Shown here: positions 47,134 through 56,123 of the stretch, in pieces
How the letters are laid out: each line of letters starts with the position of its first letter
Position numbering within the stretch: the stretch's first letter is position 1
Origin: Bacillota bacterium
GTDB taxonomy: Bacteria > Bacillota > Clostridia > Acetivibrionales > DTU013
Direction of reading: 5' to 3'
Assembly: GCA_023409735.1 (NCBI GenBank)
Contig: JAEYRB010000054.1
Span: forward strand, 205,030-269,029
DNA: 64,000 bases
Program-made: the position numbers and the translations under genes
Notes under the pieces: generated by a model
Database searches by the model: none
Told to the model about the DNA's origin: nothing
The model's input: the letters and a program-made list of their open reading frames with translations, nothing else

Positions 47134-48921
47134 TTAATTATACCTACCTGCTTGAACCTTCCACATTTTTGCATACTGTCCATTCTTTCTGAGAAGCTGT
47201 AAATGTGTCCCTTCTTCAACAATTCGACCATGCTCCAGCATAATTATCCTATCGGCATCTCTTGTGGTTGAAAGACGGTGCGATATATAAAATACCGTTT
47301 TATTCCTTGCGGCCTCATGCATGGCAGCATTCAGGTTATACTCCGCTATCGGGTCGAGGGCACTTGACGGTTCATCCATTATCAAGATATCCGCCTGCCT
47401 GTAAAACGCTCTGGCTACAGCAACCTTCTGACTCTCACCACCTGAGAGATTGACACCTTTGTCATCAAATTCTGTGGTAATAGGGGTCAACAGGCCTTTC
47501 TCCAGCGTACCCAGTCTTTCTGCAAAACCGCTCTGTCTCAAGGCATCAACAGTCCTTTCCTCAACCTCGGTCGTAGCTTCTACATCTTCAAGCACGACAT
47601 TCTCCAGTAAGGGCGCTCCATACATCTTATAATCCTGGAAAACAGCGCTGATACGCCTGTGATAATTATCCAGATCATAACCCTTTATATCTTTTCCGTG
47701 GTAGAGTATCCGTCCATCTGTCGGATCATAGAGCCGCATCAATAATTTGATCAGTGTTGTTTTCCCTGCTCCGTTATACCCTACAATGGCGATCTTCTCT
47801 CCCTTTTTAACATTCAAGGAGATGTCATGTAAAACTTCTTTAGACCTTTTATTATATGAGAAGCTGACATGTTCAAGACATAACTCGCCGATTTCCTCCG
47901 GAACATTGCTACCAACTCCATGCTTCATTACAGGTTCATAATCCAAAAATGCTCGTATCTTATCAACGTACATACTGTTTTCAATTGCTTTGGGCCCGAT
48001 TTCAGCAATTTGGCGCATTCCTCTTCTCAAGCTGCCCGTCCTGTTAAACAAAATTACAGCCGTACTGTAATCAAGGCTTTTAAGCACAACTGCTTGAAAA
48101 ATGAGATATGCAACATAAAGGCCGTCCATAATAAAATCACCTGTCAGATAGCCCTGTGCAAATAGAAGTCCGGTGCGCTTTTTGGCGACCTTGCGCTGTT
48201 CCTCTATTATTTTATCATTTGCATCATCAAACATTTCATCAAGGAGCTCACCTGTTTTTGGATGCAGCCGCAATTCCTTTGCATAATCATTTAAATAGAA
48301 AACCCGGCTCACATAATTTCGCTGCCGCTCTTGAGGATTTACTTTTAACCGGACCTCATAATTCAGCTTGTTAACCACCTTAGCAACAAAGAAATTCAGT
48401 ATAAAGGATGCAAAAACAAACAAAACCCCTACAGAGTCGGTCAATAAATATAAAACTCCAGTCGTCAGAACCACTGTAATTCCCTGTATACTCGTATTCA
48501 GCAGGGTAATGAATCTATCTATAGAGGTCTCTGCCTCAGATACCGCAAGTACGAATTCATTATAATAATTTGGGTCGTCATAGCAGCTCAGATCAATCTC
48601 TGCCGCTTTCTTATATAATGGCTCCTTCAACGCCTTATATAGCTTAGGCTTTGTTCTTGGTGTCGCACCATGGATGAAATAACCATCCGGCACCATAATT
48701 GTCATACTTAAGAGAAGAACTCCTCCAATCATTAAAGCAGCTTTATAAAATGGCTCATTGTATTCCGCGCAGTGCAAAACATATCCAATACATATTGTAT
48801 GCTCCAGGAAAAGTATAAATTGAAAACGAAACGCATCAAATAATACATAAATCATGTATCCAGGAGCAGTTTGAAAGCAAAGCTTCCACAGAAACAAATG
48901 ATTTTCAAGCACTCTTTTCAT
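47134..48921 (-). CDS. ABC exporter subunit (membrane-ATPase), second of pair
   Basis: 595 residues. Membrane domain of six spans, then ATPase with Walker A GYNGAGKTTL, signature LSGGESQKVAVARAF, Walker B ILIMDEPSSALD and switch His in YISHRLS. The ATG overlaps the stop of the preceding gene (ATGA), so the two probably form a heterodimer. The substrate is unknown; lipid, drug or peptide are the usual options. Confidence 0.92.
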   Translation of the reverse strand: MKRVLENHLFLWKLCFQTAPGYMIYVLFDAFRFQFILFLEHTICIGYVLHCAEYNEPFYKAALMIGGVLLLSMTIMVPDGYFIHGATPRTKPKLYKALKEPLYKKAAEIDLSCYDDPNYYNEFVLAVSEAETSIDRFITLLNTSIQGITVVLTTGVLYLLTDSVGVLFVFASFILNFFVAKVVNKLNYEVRLKVNPQERQRNYVSRVFYLNDYAKELRLHPKTGELLDEMFDDANDKIIEEQRKVAKKRTGLLFAQGYLTGDFIMDGLYVAYLIFQAVVLKSLDYSTAVILFNRTGSLRRGMRQIAEIGPKAIENSMYVDKIRAFLDYEPVMKHGVGSNVPEEIGELCLEHVSFSYNKRSKEVLHDISLNVKKGEKIAIVGYNGAGKTTLIKLLMRLYDPTDGRILYHGKDIKGYDLDNYHRRISAVFQDYKMYGAPLLENVVLEDVEATTEVEERTVDALRQSGFAERLGTLEKGLLTPITTEFDDKGVNLSGGESQKVAVARAFYRQADILIMDEPSSALDPIAEYNLNAAMHEAARNKTVFYISHRLSTTRDADRIIMLEHGRIVEEGTHLQLLRKNGQYAKMWKVQAGRYN

Positions 48922-50798
48922 AAATTCGCCTCCTTTACCACGGGAAAAATACTATCCCTTACCGTGCCCGGGGACTTGGCCAAATAGTTCTCGGCCTGCT
49001 TTTCATACATATCTGCATAAGTGCCTTGCTTTTTCATCAGCATTTCATGCGTACCCTCTTCTTTTATTGTGCCGTTTTCCAGCATGAATACCCAGTCGGC
49101 ATTCTGCACAGAGGAAAGGCGATGAGAAATAAACAGCATTGTCTTATCTATGCTGCTCCTTAATATATTGTCAAATAACATATATTCAGCTATTGGATCC
49201 AACGCACTTGACGGCTCATCAAAGATCTTAATGGGACATTGCTGAACAAATGCTCTTGCGACGCCTATCTTCTGATACTCTCCTCCTGATAATACTGCAC
49301 CATCGGGATCAAACTCCTTTGTTAATTTTGTATACATCCCCTGCGGCAATGACATGACCTTATCATATACACCCGCTAGTCTCAGTACATCAGCAACACA
49401 TTTTTCATCCTTTTTTATGGATAAATCGTCTGACTTATCGGCCTTTCGCATTAGCACGTTTTCAATAACGGATAATGAAAATACCTGACAGTCCTGAAAC
49501 GCGGTTGCAAACAGAGCACGATATTTTTGCAGTTCATATTCCTTTATATTCCTTCCATTACAGAGGATTTCTCCCTCTGTCGGATCATAGAACCTCATGA
49601 GAAGCTTGATGATTGTTGACTTACCTGCCCCATTATGCCCAACAAGCGCATAAGTCTTCCCTCCTCTGATCTCGAATGAAAGGTTTGATATTACCGCCTT
49701 ATCCTTGTAGGAAAAGGATACATTCCGAAATTCTATGCTTTTGATCTCCCTGCCCGGATCATCTCCCTTTTCATTCTCCGGGATCTTTTCCTCATACTCA
49801 ATGAAGGTCTTTAGATTACTGATAAATAAGCCATTCTTAATTCCCTTCGTTATTGATTCAGTAAAGCCTATCAATATCCAGGTGGTCGATACCATCATGC
49901 TGGTAGTAACGGCCAGCTGAGCCAGAGACATTGTATGACTGACCAGTGTACGATACGAACCATATAGTAATAAGCCCTCAAAAATAAGACTGAAGGTAAA
50001 TATTACAGAAAGCCAATGGAAAACCATTGCCCTCTTTGTATATTTCCGTGTTGTATCGATCAATCCCTTGATCGCCTGGCTATAATCTCTTTTCATCATG
50101 GAAAATACATTGGTTAGTCGCATCTCCTTTGCATAATCCGACAAATACATTGCACGATTTACATATGCAATTTTACGGTTGTGGGGTGTCATATCCTTAT
50201 TTCGCAAGAACTCGATCTTGTTTATTTGACTAGTAAACACGAAATTTCCCAATACAGGGAAAATAATAAATAGAATAGACCATTTATCAACCGAATACAT
50301 AAATGCAAATGCTGCCACAGTTGCAGCAATGCCCAAAATTACGCCCCAAATGACATCTACTGTCTCAATCAACTTTTCATCTGCCTTGTCCATTGCCAGA
50401 GTGTATTTGTTGTAAAATTCACTGTCCTCGAAGCAGGCTAGTTCAACATTTCTCGCCTTTTTAAAAAGTCTCTTGTTCAGACCACCGTTAACTATTATCT
50501 GTGTAATTGGATTAACCTTTCCCTCTACATAGCTGTTATAAAAGGAAATACCCCCAAACACAGCTACTGTACCTGCTAAAAAGATCATAATGCTGTTAAA
50601 GCTTTGCTCTGAATCCATCGCATTTACTACATATCTCATGAAAAAGGCACTATAGAAAAGCCATTCAAAATAGCCAAGTGCTCGAACAATTACTTTATGA
50701 ACGACCAGGCTGGGGCATATCCTCCACATTAGCTTTAGAGCGTAAATATTGTTTTCTAATGTGTTTACTCTGAGCTTGTTGTCTTTTTTATTTTTCAT
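48918..50798 (-). CDS. ABC exporter subunit (membrane-ATPase), first of pair
   Basis: 626 residues with the same plan: six spans, Walker A GHNGAGKSTI, signature LSGGEYQKIGVARAF, Walker B IKIFDEPSSALDP, switch His in FISHRLS. It is about 30 residues longer than its partner, mostly at the two ends. Both ATPase sites look complete from these motifs, unlike many heterodimers where one site is decayed. It is first gene after a promoter and a leader that it shares in part with lacZ. Confidence 0.92.
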   Translation of the reverse strand: MKNKKDNKLRVNTLENNIYALKLMWRICPSLVVHKVIVRALGYFEWLFYSAFFMRYVVNAMDSEQSFNSIMIFLAGTVAVFGGISFYNSYVEGKVNPITQIIVNGGLNKRLFKKARNVELACFEDSEFYNKYTLAMDKADEKLIETVDVIWGVILGIAATVAAFAFMYSVDKWSILFIIFPVLGNFVFTSQINKIEFLRNKDMTPHNRKIAYVNRAMYLSDYAKEMRLTNVFSMMKRDYSQAIKGLIDTTRKYTKRAMVFHWLSVIFTFSLIFEGLLLYGSYRTLVSHTMSLAQLAVTTSMMVSTTWILIGFTESITKGIKNGLFISNLKTFIEYEEKIPENEKGDDPGREIKSIEFRNVSFSYKDKAVISNLSFEIRGGKTYALVGHNGAGKSTIIKLLMRFYDPTEGEILCNGRNIKEYELQKYRALFATAFQDCQVFSLSVIENVLMRKADKSDDLSIKKDEKCVADVLRLAGVYDKVMSLPQGMYTKLTKEFDPDGAVLSGGEYQKIGVARAFVQQCPIKIFDEPSSALDPIAEYMLFDNILRSSIDKTMLFISHRLSSVQNADWVFMLENGTIKEEGTHEMLMKKQGTYADMYEKQAENYLAKSPGTVRDSIFPVVKEANL

Positions 50799-50823
50799 AT
50801 TAGCTTCCTCATACTAAGTCCAA

Positions 50824-50881
50824 ATTCTCAACTTTTTTCTCAACTCTTCCAGATTGAGTTTTCAACGTAACACTATCAAAT
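50824..50881 (-). repeat. Shared leader element, ABC exporter copy
   Basis: Minus strand ATTTGATAGTGTTACGTTG, then AAACTCAATCTGGAAGAG and TTGAGAAAAAAGTTGAGAAT, about 25 bases before the ATG. Differences from the lacZ copy keep the CTCAA/TTGAG pairing. Confidence 0.75.
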
Positions 50882-51062
50882 AATATAAGATATCAAACTT
50901 GACTAATTACTTTTGAGCCACATTACACATTTGCTTCTTATTAAATATAGAAATTATCCAACTTACTTTGCTGATTTAGGTAGTATTGCATCCCCTTGTT
51001 TACTCATTAAATGAGATTATCCAGCTTGTTTAGCCTTATAGAACTCGTTCATCCGTTTTGTT

Positions 51063-51091
51063 AATATACCTTAAATTTATTTATTTGTAAA
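51063..51091 (-). promoter_or_regulatory. Promoter of the ABC exporter operon
   Basis: Minus strand TTTACA (51086-51091), 17 bases and TATATT (51063-51068). The sequence around it, AAATTTAAGGTATATTAAC, is repeated at the HD-domain gene promoter. It gives a leader of about 255 bases with no other feature but the shared element. Confidence 0.65.
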
Positions 51092-51184
51092 TTTATGCCA
51101 ATGCACTAAAAATCAATAAGTAATAGTTTTGCAGGTCTCTCCATAACATCAAAACATACCCACAGAAAGATTTGATATGCGTTT

Positions 51185-51754
51185 TCATGTGTCTGCTTTA
51201 TTTCTTTGATAGTCTTTGTCTAATAAACTATACATATCAGCATCAATATAAATGCCCTTATGCCATATGTATACATATTCCCTTAGGAGCCCTTCGTGAA
51301 TAAACCCTTGTTTTAATAGTATTCGAGATGATGCTTTATTATCCGGATGTGTCCAGGCCTGAATTCTATGTAAATTCAACTTATGAAAACCATATCGAAG
51401 AATTTCCCCTAACGCTTCAGACATATAACCATGATTCCAATACTCTTTGTCCAACATATAGCCAAGCTCAGTCGGACGTTTAGGTTCATCAATATGGCCA
51501 AATCCGCAATCACCAATAAGTTTTCTATTCCCTTTAAGCTCAATACCCCAGCGAATATCTGTGTTATTCTGAAATGCATCACAGCACCAAGAAATATAAC
51601 CCATCGCTTCCTCTATACTGTCTGTATTTCCTTCAAGGTAATCGATAACATCTCTGTCTGAAAGATATTGAAATACGGTTTCTGCATCATCGCTAATTAT
51701 TTCTCTCAGAAAAAGCCTTTCCGTTTCTAATGTTGGAAAATTAAGCGTGCTCAT
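51185..51754 (-). CDS. GNAT acetyltransferase, RimJ/RimL type
   Basis: About 189 residues. LETERLFLREI at the N-terminus, GDCGFGHID and ELGYMLDKEYWNHGYMSEA (acetyl-CoA site region), then HRIQAWTHPDNKASSRIL and QGFIHEGLLREY are classic for the RimJ/L group. It acetylates an amino group of a protein or small molecule; the target is unknown. ATG 51752-51754 is favoured because GAGGTG lies just before it; the upstream GTG is part of that site. Confidence 0.92.
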   Translation of the reverse strand: MSTLNFPTLETERLFLREIISDDAETVFQYLSDRDVIDYLEGNTDSIEEAMGYISWCCDAFQNNTDIRWGIELKGNRKLIGDCGFGHIDEPKRPTELGYMLDKEYWNHGYMSEALGEILRYGFHKLNLHRIQAWTHPDNKASSRILLKQGFIHEGLLREYVYIWHKGIYIDADMYSLLDKDYQRNKADT

Positions 51755-51964
51755 ATTATCCACCTCGTAATATTTATTTTATAAAACTGGCAGTATAATG
51801 CACTTAATATAAATTAAACACCATACCACCCTGTTATCCTTGTTATTTTAGTTATCATATTAACCAACTTCCTTCTTTGCATTCTATGCGATACCCTTCC
51901 ATAAAATGGGAATTACTAACTTCCAGAGCAAGGTTTGCAGTACAACACAGTTCCACTAAAACAT

Positions 51965-51992
51965 AACATGCAGGGACTGTCCCTCTGTGTTC
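51965..51992. repeat. GGGAC-GTCCC-type repeat, copy 2
   Basis: ACATGCAGGGACTGTCCCTC then TGTGTTCT. AGGGACTGTCCCT is a perfect 13-base palindrome. It lies between the acetyltransferase and HD-protein genes. Confidence 0.45.
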
Positions 51993-52020
51993 TAGCTGCT
52001 TACAGCAGTATTACAATCTC

Positions 52021-52701
52021 CTACTCCGTTAATTTGTCTGAAATCAGAGCTTTTCCTATACTATATGATTCCTGTACCTCCATAAACATGCTTTCATAAA
52101 ATGCCACAGCTGAGTTTTGCCGTTGGATTGCTATCTCCTTTCCTCTTCTCGTATAAAACTTGGAATATAGACCTTCAAGCTTGAACTTATACTCTTGGAA
52201 AAAAGATGGTACCGTGTCATCTGCGCCATCTGATACTATGCCATCCCGGTTCAGAGAATATAGCGGTTCACCTACTTGTCCTGTATAAAAAATTGTTCTG
52301 GCAATTCCAAGCGTACCTGTAGCATCGATTTTATCTGCATCAAAAAGAATTTTCTCTTCGATTTCTCTTGGCGGATTTTCACCTCTATAACGATGTGCTC
52401 GAATACAAGCAGCCACTTTGTCAGAGAATACCTCATCAAATCCGTTCTCCATCAAAAAATCGCGTGCCTTTACCGCGCCAATGGCCGCATGATCCAGCTG
52501 ATGATCTTCAAACTGCTCCTTTCGGCCAATATCATGTAAAAGGCATGCAGTAAGCAGCACATCATCGTTTACATTATTTTCATGCTTCGCAATATCTAAT
52601 GCTACATAGAGTACGCGATAAATATGTTCTCTGTCGTGTGCGCTATCACACATACAGCAAAGCATATAATCTTCAATAAGCTTATATTTAGTTACTTTCA
52701 T
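52021..52701 (-). CDS. HD-domain phosphohydrolase
   Basis: 226 residues. The metal ligands are His in DSAHDREHIYRVL, HD in LLHDIGRKEQFED, His in LDHAAIGAVKARDF and Asp in ILFDADKIDATGTLG. It belongs to the YedJ/YfbR-like uncharacterised HD group, likely a nucleotide or phosphate ester hydrolase. GAGGTC precedes ATG; a consensus promoter lies 150 bases upstream. Confidence 0.9.
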   Translation of the reverse strand: MKVTKYKLIEDYMLCCMCDSAHDREHIYRVLYVALDIAKHENNVNDDVLLTACLLHDIGRKEQFEDHQLDHAAIGAVKARDFLMENGFDEVFSDKVAACIRAHRYRGENPPREIEEKILFDADKIDATGTLGIARTIFYTGQVGEPLYSLNRDGIVSDGADDTVPSFFQEYKFKLEGLYSKFYTRRGKEIAIQRQNSAVAFYESMFMEVQESYSIGKALISDKLTE

Positions 52702-52850
52702 TTCTTATGACCTCACTAAGTAGTTTACATATCATAACGCAGAAGGACGGTTTAGTGTGATAACCTTCTTTTTTTATCTGTTCTGCTATATCGGGAAGTC
52801 ATGATTGTTCTTCCATCTAAAATGCAGAGCATGTGTAATTCTGTTTCGTT

Positions 52851-52879
52851 AATATACCTTAAATTTATGTATCTGTCAA
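52851..52879 (-). promoter_or_regulatory. Promoter of the HD-domain gene
   Basis: Minus strand TTGACA (52874-52879), 17 bases and TATATT (52851-52856). It is nearly the same as the ABC operon promoter over about 35 bases. Confidence 0.7.
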
Positions 52880-52896
52880 TTAATGGTGCAGTAAAA

Positions 52897-52927
52897 TAAA
52901 AAAAGGCTAGGCAAGAGATTCCTAGCT
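52897..52927 (-). terminator. Terminator of the flavodoxin gene
   Basis: Minus strand GCTAGG, a nine-base loop and CCTAGCCTTTTTTATTTT, 26 bases after the stop codon. Confidence 0.85.
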
Positions 52928-52952
52928 ATTAATTCGGAAAAAGTTGTTAAGA

Positions 52953-53399
52953 CTACATTGTCTTAACAGCAGCGACAAGCTCCATGGCGTACTTCTTGTC
53001 TGTATTATCCTCATACATTGGTGTTTTCTTTGTAGCCATCTTTACTATCAGTTTTGAAAACAATCCCATTTTCTTAGGATCCATCCCGCCTTCCATATAA
53101 AAGAACGGTGTATCGCCAAGCTTATTTACTTCAACGACCTGCTCATCTTTTTCTCCTTTATGCGAAAAACCCACACCAAAAACTACTAACTTGGGTGGTT
53201 TCATTTCTCTAATCTTGTTGAGTCCATTGATCATGCCGCCCATGATCCACCCCCCATGAATCACCAGGTCACAGGCGGCTATGTCCTCAGGCTTTAATTC
53301 ACTGACCGTTTTCATCTCACAAGATAGCTCCCGGCTTATCCATTCCGCGTACTTCTTTGTAAATCCTGTTTTGCTTTGATATGTTACTAACGTTTTCAA
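52953..53399 (-). CDS. Flavodoxin-domain protein
   Basis: 148 residues from TTG 53399, which follows AAGAAGGA by six bases; TTG 53417 further up has no site. VTYQSKTGFTKKYAEWI is the FMN phosphate loop of HemG/flavodoxin-like proteins, and LVIHGGWIMGGMINGL the second loop. The protein lacks other domains. It may act as an electron carrier or a protoporphyrinogen-oxidase-like reductase; I cannot choose. Confidence 0.87.
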   Translation of the reverse strand: MKTLVTYQSKTGFTKKYAEWISRELSCEMKTVSELKPEDIAACDLVIHGGWIMGGMINGLNKIREMKPPKLVVFGVGFSHKGEKDEQVVEVNKLGDTPFFYMEGGMDPKKMGLFSKLIVKMATKKTPMYEDNTDKKYAMELVAAVKTM

Positions 53400-53606
53400 G
53401 TATAATCCTTCTTTCAAAAATCTATATTTGAATTAAATTACGGTTTTTTATTGGAAAAGTCTGTCTCTTTGATGTAAACCACTGAGCTCATTTACCGAGC
53501 TGCTTAATCAGCTGATATTTTAATCAAACACTCCTGGCTGAAAACAGCTGCATTACTTATGATAAGCCAAGCGGTTTCATTAAGAATTATGAATTGTACT
53601 CAGTAA

Positions 53607-53855
53607 AGCATTCTCTCTCATAGGGGAGAAGTTACGTTTAATCCGTCAAATAATTCTATTTTTTATTCAAAAATATATAGTGATATAACCTTATGTGCCT
53701 TGCATGAAAAGAAACCAGGTGATTATTGTCCTCATCGCAAGAAAGGATTATTATTGGACTTGCGCGTAAAGAAGGCAGAGGAACTTATGAATATGTACCC
53801 TATTGAGTCAGCAGTGTCTTTTCCACGAGGCAAGCATATTCCTTCGGATTTGTAA
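53607..53855 (+). other. Possible decayed coding fragment
   Basis: An open plus-strand frame of 82 codons without a start: GEVTFNPSNNSIFYSKIY and then LHEKKPGDYCPHRKKG look protein-like. It overlaps the end of the hydrolase gene. I cannot name a family. Nothing else is seen in 53418-53799. Confidence 0.25.
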
Positions 53856-54546
53856 ACATTATTTCTCCATGCCCGACACTCCCCATACAAATCTCAATGA
53901 GGTTTGGAATATACTTTTTAAGTGTTTTCATACCATTTATCATAAATTTCTCTTTTGCCCCATACAAATACTGCAGCCGGACAGCTTTTAGCTTTTCTAA
54001 ATTATCGGGTAGCTTGTAAGTCAAACATGAAAATTCGCAATTGTATATGGTCTTTGGTGATGCCTCAAAATACAATTTTTCACCACTAAAGCAATACCCC
54101 ATAATCAGACGCATGCCTAATCTGGTAATAATGCGGTTCTTGTCCTCCACGACAGAGCGAAAGCCCCATGCTGCAAGCCCTGCTATGATTTTCGGGAATG
54201 GGAGATTGTTCATATAGCCGCTTTCGATAATGACCTTTTCTACGTAAATATTATGCTTACATATGAGTTCTAGTGTGATGAACCCACCCAGAGACATACC
54301 AAGAACAGCATTTAGCCTGCCATTATATGACCGCTCGATAAAGGATGTTATCTTCTCAGCCTGTTCAATGATCGAAGAAAAGTCGCCATCTTCTCCATCA
54401 TGGCCATCCAGTGCTACGATAATAATCCTGTATCTATCCTCCAGGAGTTCCTTAGCCATCCCAAAGGAATTAATAGCGCTACACCCCATACCATGAATTA
54501 AGAGGACAGCTGGATTCTCTTTTTTCCCATATTCAAAGAATTTCAT
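53800..54546 (-). CDS. Alpha/beta hydrolase
   Basis: 248 residues. The oxyanion region is LLIHGMGCSAINSFG, the nucleophile Ser is in AVLGMSLGGFITLEL (GxSxG) and the final His in GSVGHGEIMFTNP. There is no signal peptide. Substrate unknown; esterase or lipase-type activity is likely. Upstream 54547-54907 is AT-rich with no gene, only the end of the next operon. Confidence 0.9.
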   Translation of the reverse strand: MKFFEYGKKENPAVLLIHGMGCSAINSFGMAKELLEDRYRIIIVALDGHDGEDGDFSSIIEQAEKITSFIERSYNGRLNAVLGMSLGGFITLELICKHNIYVEKVIIESGYMNNLPFPKIIAGLAAWGFRSVVEDKNRIITRLGMRLIMGYCFSGEKLYFEASPKTIYNCEFSCLTYKLPDNLEKLKAVRLQYLYGAKEKFMINGMKTLKKYIPNLIEICMGSVGHGEIMFTNPKEYACLVEKTLLTQ

Positions 54547-54907
54547 AAAAAGCTCACTCTCAAGATGTATAAACTATCACAGGTTAGTATATCCGAAGTA
54601 TCAAAGAAATAGTTGCTATAGTATTCACTGTCGGCATTCACTGATGACACTTGCTGTTGGCATATTCTACTATTGTATTCCCACTAATCCTGCACCTAGA
54701 GATAGCTACAGCAGTATCCCATAATATATTAGAAATACCAATCTGTGTTTTAGCAGATCAGTTTTTACTGTGGTATCAAATGCCGCATAATTCAATCGTT
54801 CTCGAATTGAGTATTTACTAATTCATGGAACTCATACTCTCCATAACTCCTGCCGAAGCTATATGTAATTGAATAATTTTTATTGCTTTGGGTATGTCCA
54901 TATTATG

Positions 54908-55897
54908 TTATCTCCACTTAATCTGCGAGCTCTGCTTTACACAAATGCCGTCTTCCCTGCAATAAAATGCATATATGGATTCATCATCAGACTGATACAA
55001 TTCTCGTTCCGTTGTTATGCTCCCATCTGCTGCTTTCTTGCAGGTTTCAACAATGATATAGCTGGTGCCGGCTTTGGTTTTTATTTCATTTGGCAAAGAG
55101 CCCGGAATATATTCCTCGTGGCTTAAAACCTTATTGTCATCACTCATCTGTGTTATGATTATTTTCTCCGGTGGAAACATGCAGCTGATTGTAACTTCTA
55201 TACAGGAGCTGAAGGAAGAAGATTTACCGTTAATTGTCGCAGTTGTTTCCTCTTCGAGCTTCGTACTGTACTTAATACCCTCATAAATATCACCGCTCCC
55301 GCTTATACCATTTCCGGCTAATGCATATAGTTCACCGCTCTGTGTCTGATATACAGGGTTAATATAAAATATCTTGCTTCCACTGTTTAAAGAGGTGTAG
55401 ATCGTACCAGCCATAGAAACGCTTTCACCATTGTCCGAAGCATTAACATTTATATGACTATCGGTAATGGCTTCATCACCACCGCATCTTGATATGTTAT
55501 TTCCTTTCTCATCGGTATAATAAATAACATAATACAGAATACCCTCTATTCCTTCAAAAACAAATTCATTTGTATTAGATATTTTTTTATTACCTTCATT
55601 TACCGATTCTTTGTCATCAAGATTAACAATTGTTGCATAGAGCCTGTTACTATATTTTGAGGTATCATCTCTGTTGATTTTCTTACCGGAAAGAATTCTG
55701 TTAATATTATCATTAAGATAAGCCTCAGTATCAAATGTATTCAAGTATTCAGTTGTTATAAATACACCGGCAAGCTTATCCTTTCCTGCGGCAGAAGCAC
55801 TGCTCCCATTTACCAGGCTAAATGCTCCGGCAGCTCCAAGAGAAAAAGAAAGTACAAGCACGCAAATAAAAACTCCGATCACAGCTTTATGTTTCAT
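54908..55897 (-). CDS. Membrane-anchored extracytoplasmic protein of unknown function
   Basis: About 329 residues. The start at ATG 55895-55897 (KHKAVIGVFICVLVLSFSLG) has GGAGG six bases upstream; the longer frame from 55921 would begin inside that site. One N-terminal hydrophobic segment, then an outer part rich in beta-like stretches, with no motif I recognise and two Cys near the centre and near the end. The start overlaps the XRE gene by 11 bases, so it belongs to the XRE/DUF2975 operon. Confidence 0.75.
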   Translation of the reverse strand: MKHKAVIGVFICVLVLSFSLGAAGAFSLVNGSSASAAGKDKLAGVFITTEYLNTFDTEAYLNDNINRILSGKKINRDDTSKYSNRLYATIVNLDDKESVNEGNKKISNTNEFVFEGIEGILYYVIYYTDEKGNNISRCGGDEAITDSHINVNASDNGESVSMAGTIYTSLNSGSKIFYINPVYQTQSGELYALAGNGISGSGDIYEGIKYSTKLEEETTATINGKSSSFSSCIEVTISCMFPPEKIIITQMSDDNKVLSHEEYIPGSLPNEIKTKAGTSYIIVETCKKAADGSITTERELYQSDDESIYAFYCREDGICVKQSSQIKWR

Positions 55898-56114
55898 CAT
55901 CTTCCTCCATGATTCCATCAAACTTAAGAATATCTCCTACATCACATTTAAGGTAATAGCAAATCTTATTAATTGTTCCAAAGCGTATACCCTTCGCTTT
56001 TCCACTGCGCAAAATAGACAGATTAGCTTCAGTAATTCCGATTTTTGCACATAGTTCCTTTGATGTCATACCACGTTCTTTCAATATGTCTTCAAGGTGC
56101 ACCTTTATAGCCAT
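55887..56114 (-). CDS. XRE-family regulator, YozG type
   Basis: 75 residues, one helix-turn-helix domain: LEDILKERGMTSKELCAKIG then TEANLSILRSGKAKGIRF and LKCDVGDILKFDG. This compact form always goes with DUF2975 membrane proteins (YozG/YoaS pair). It probably regulates its own operon through the inverted repeats at the promoter. Confidence 0.9.
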   Translation of the reverse strand: MAIKVHLEDILKERGMTSKELCAKIGITEANLSILRSGKAKGIRFGTINKICYYLKCDVGDILKFDGIMEEDDET

Positions 56115-56123
56115 AATTCACCT

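Noticed and set aside
52741..52775. Terminator-like hairpin AGAAGG...CCTTCTTTTTTT on the plus strand
   Set aside because: No plus-strand gene ends before it. It may be left from a lost gene; not listed as a feature.
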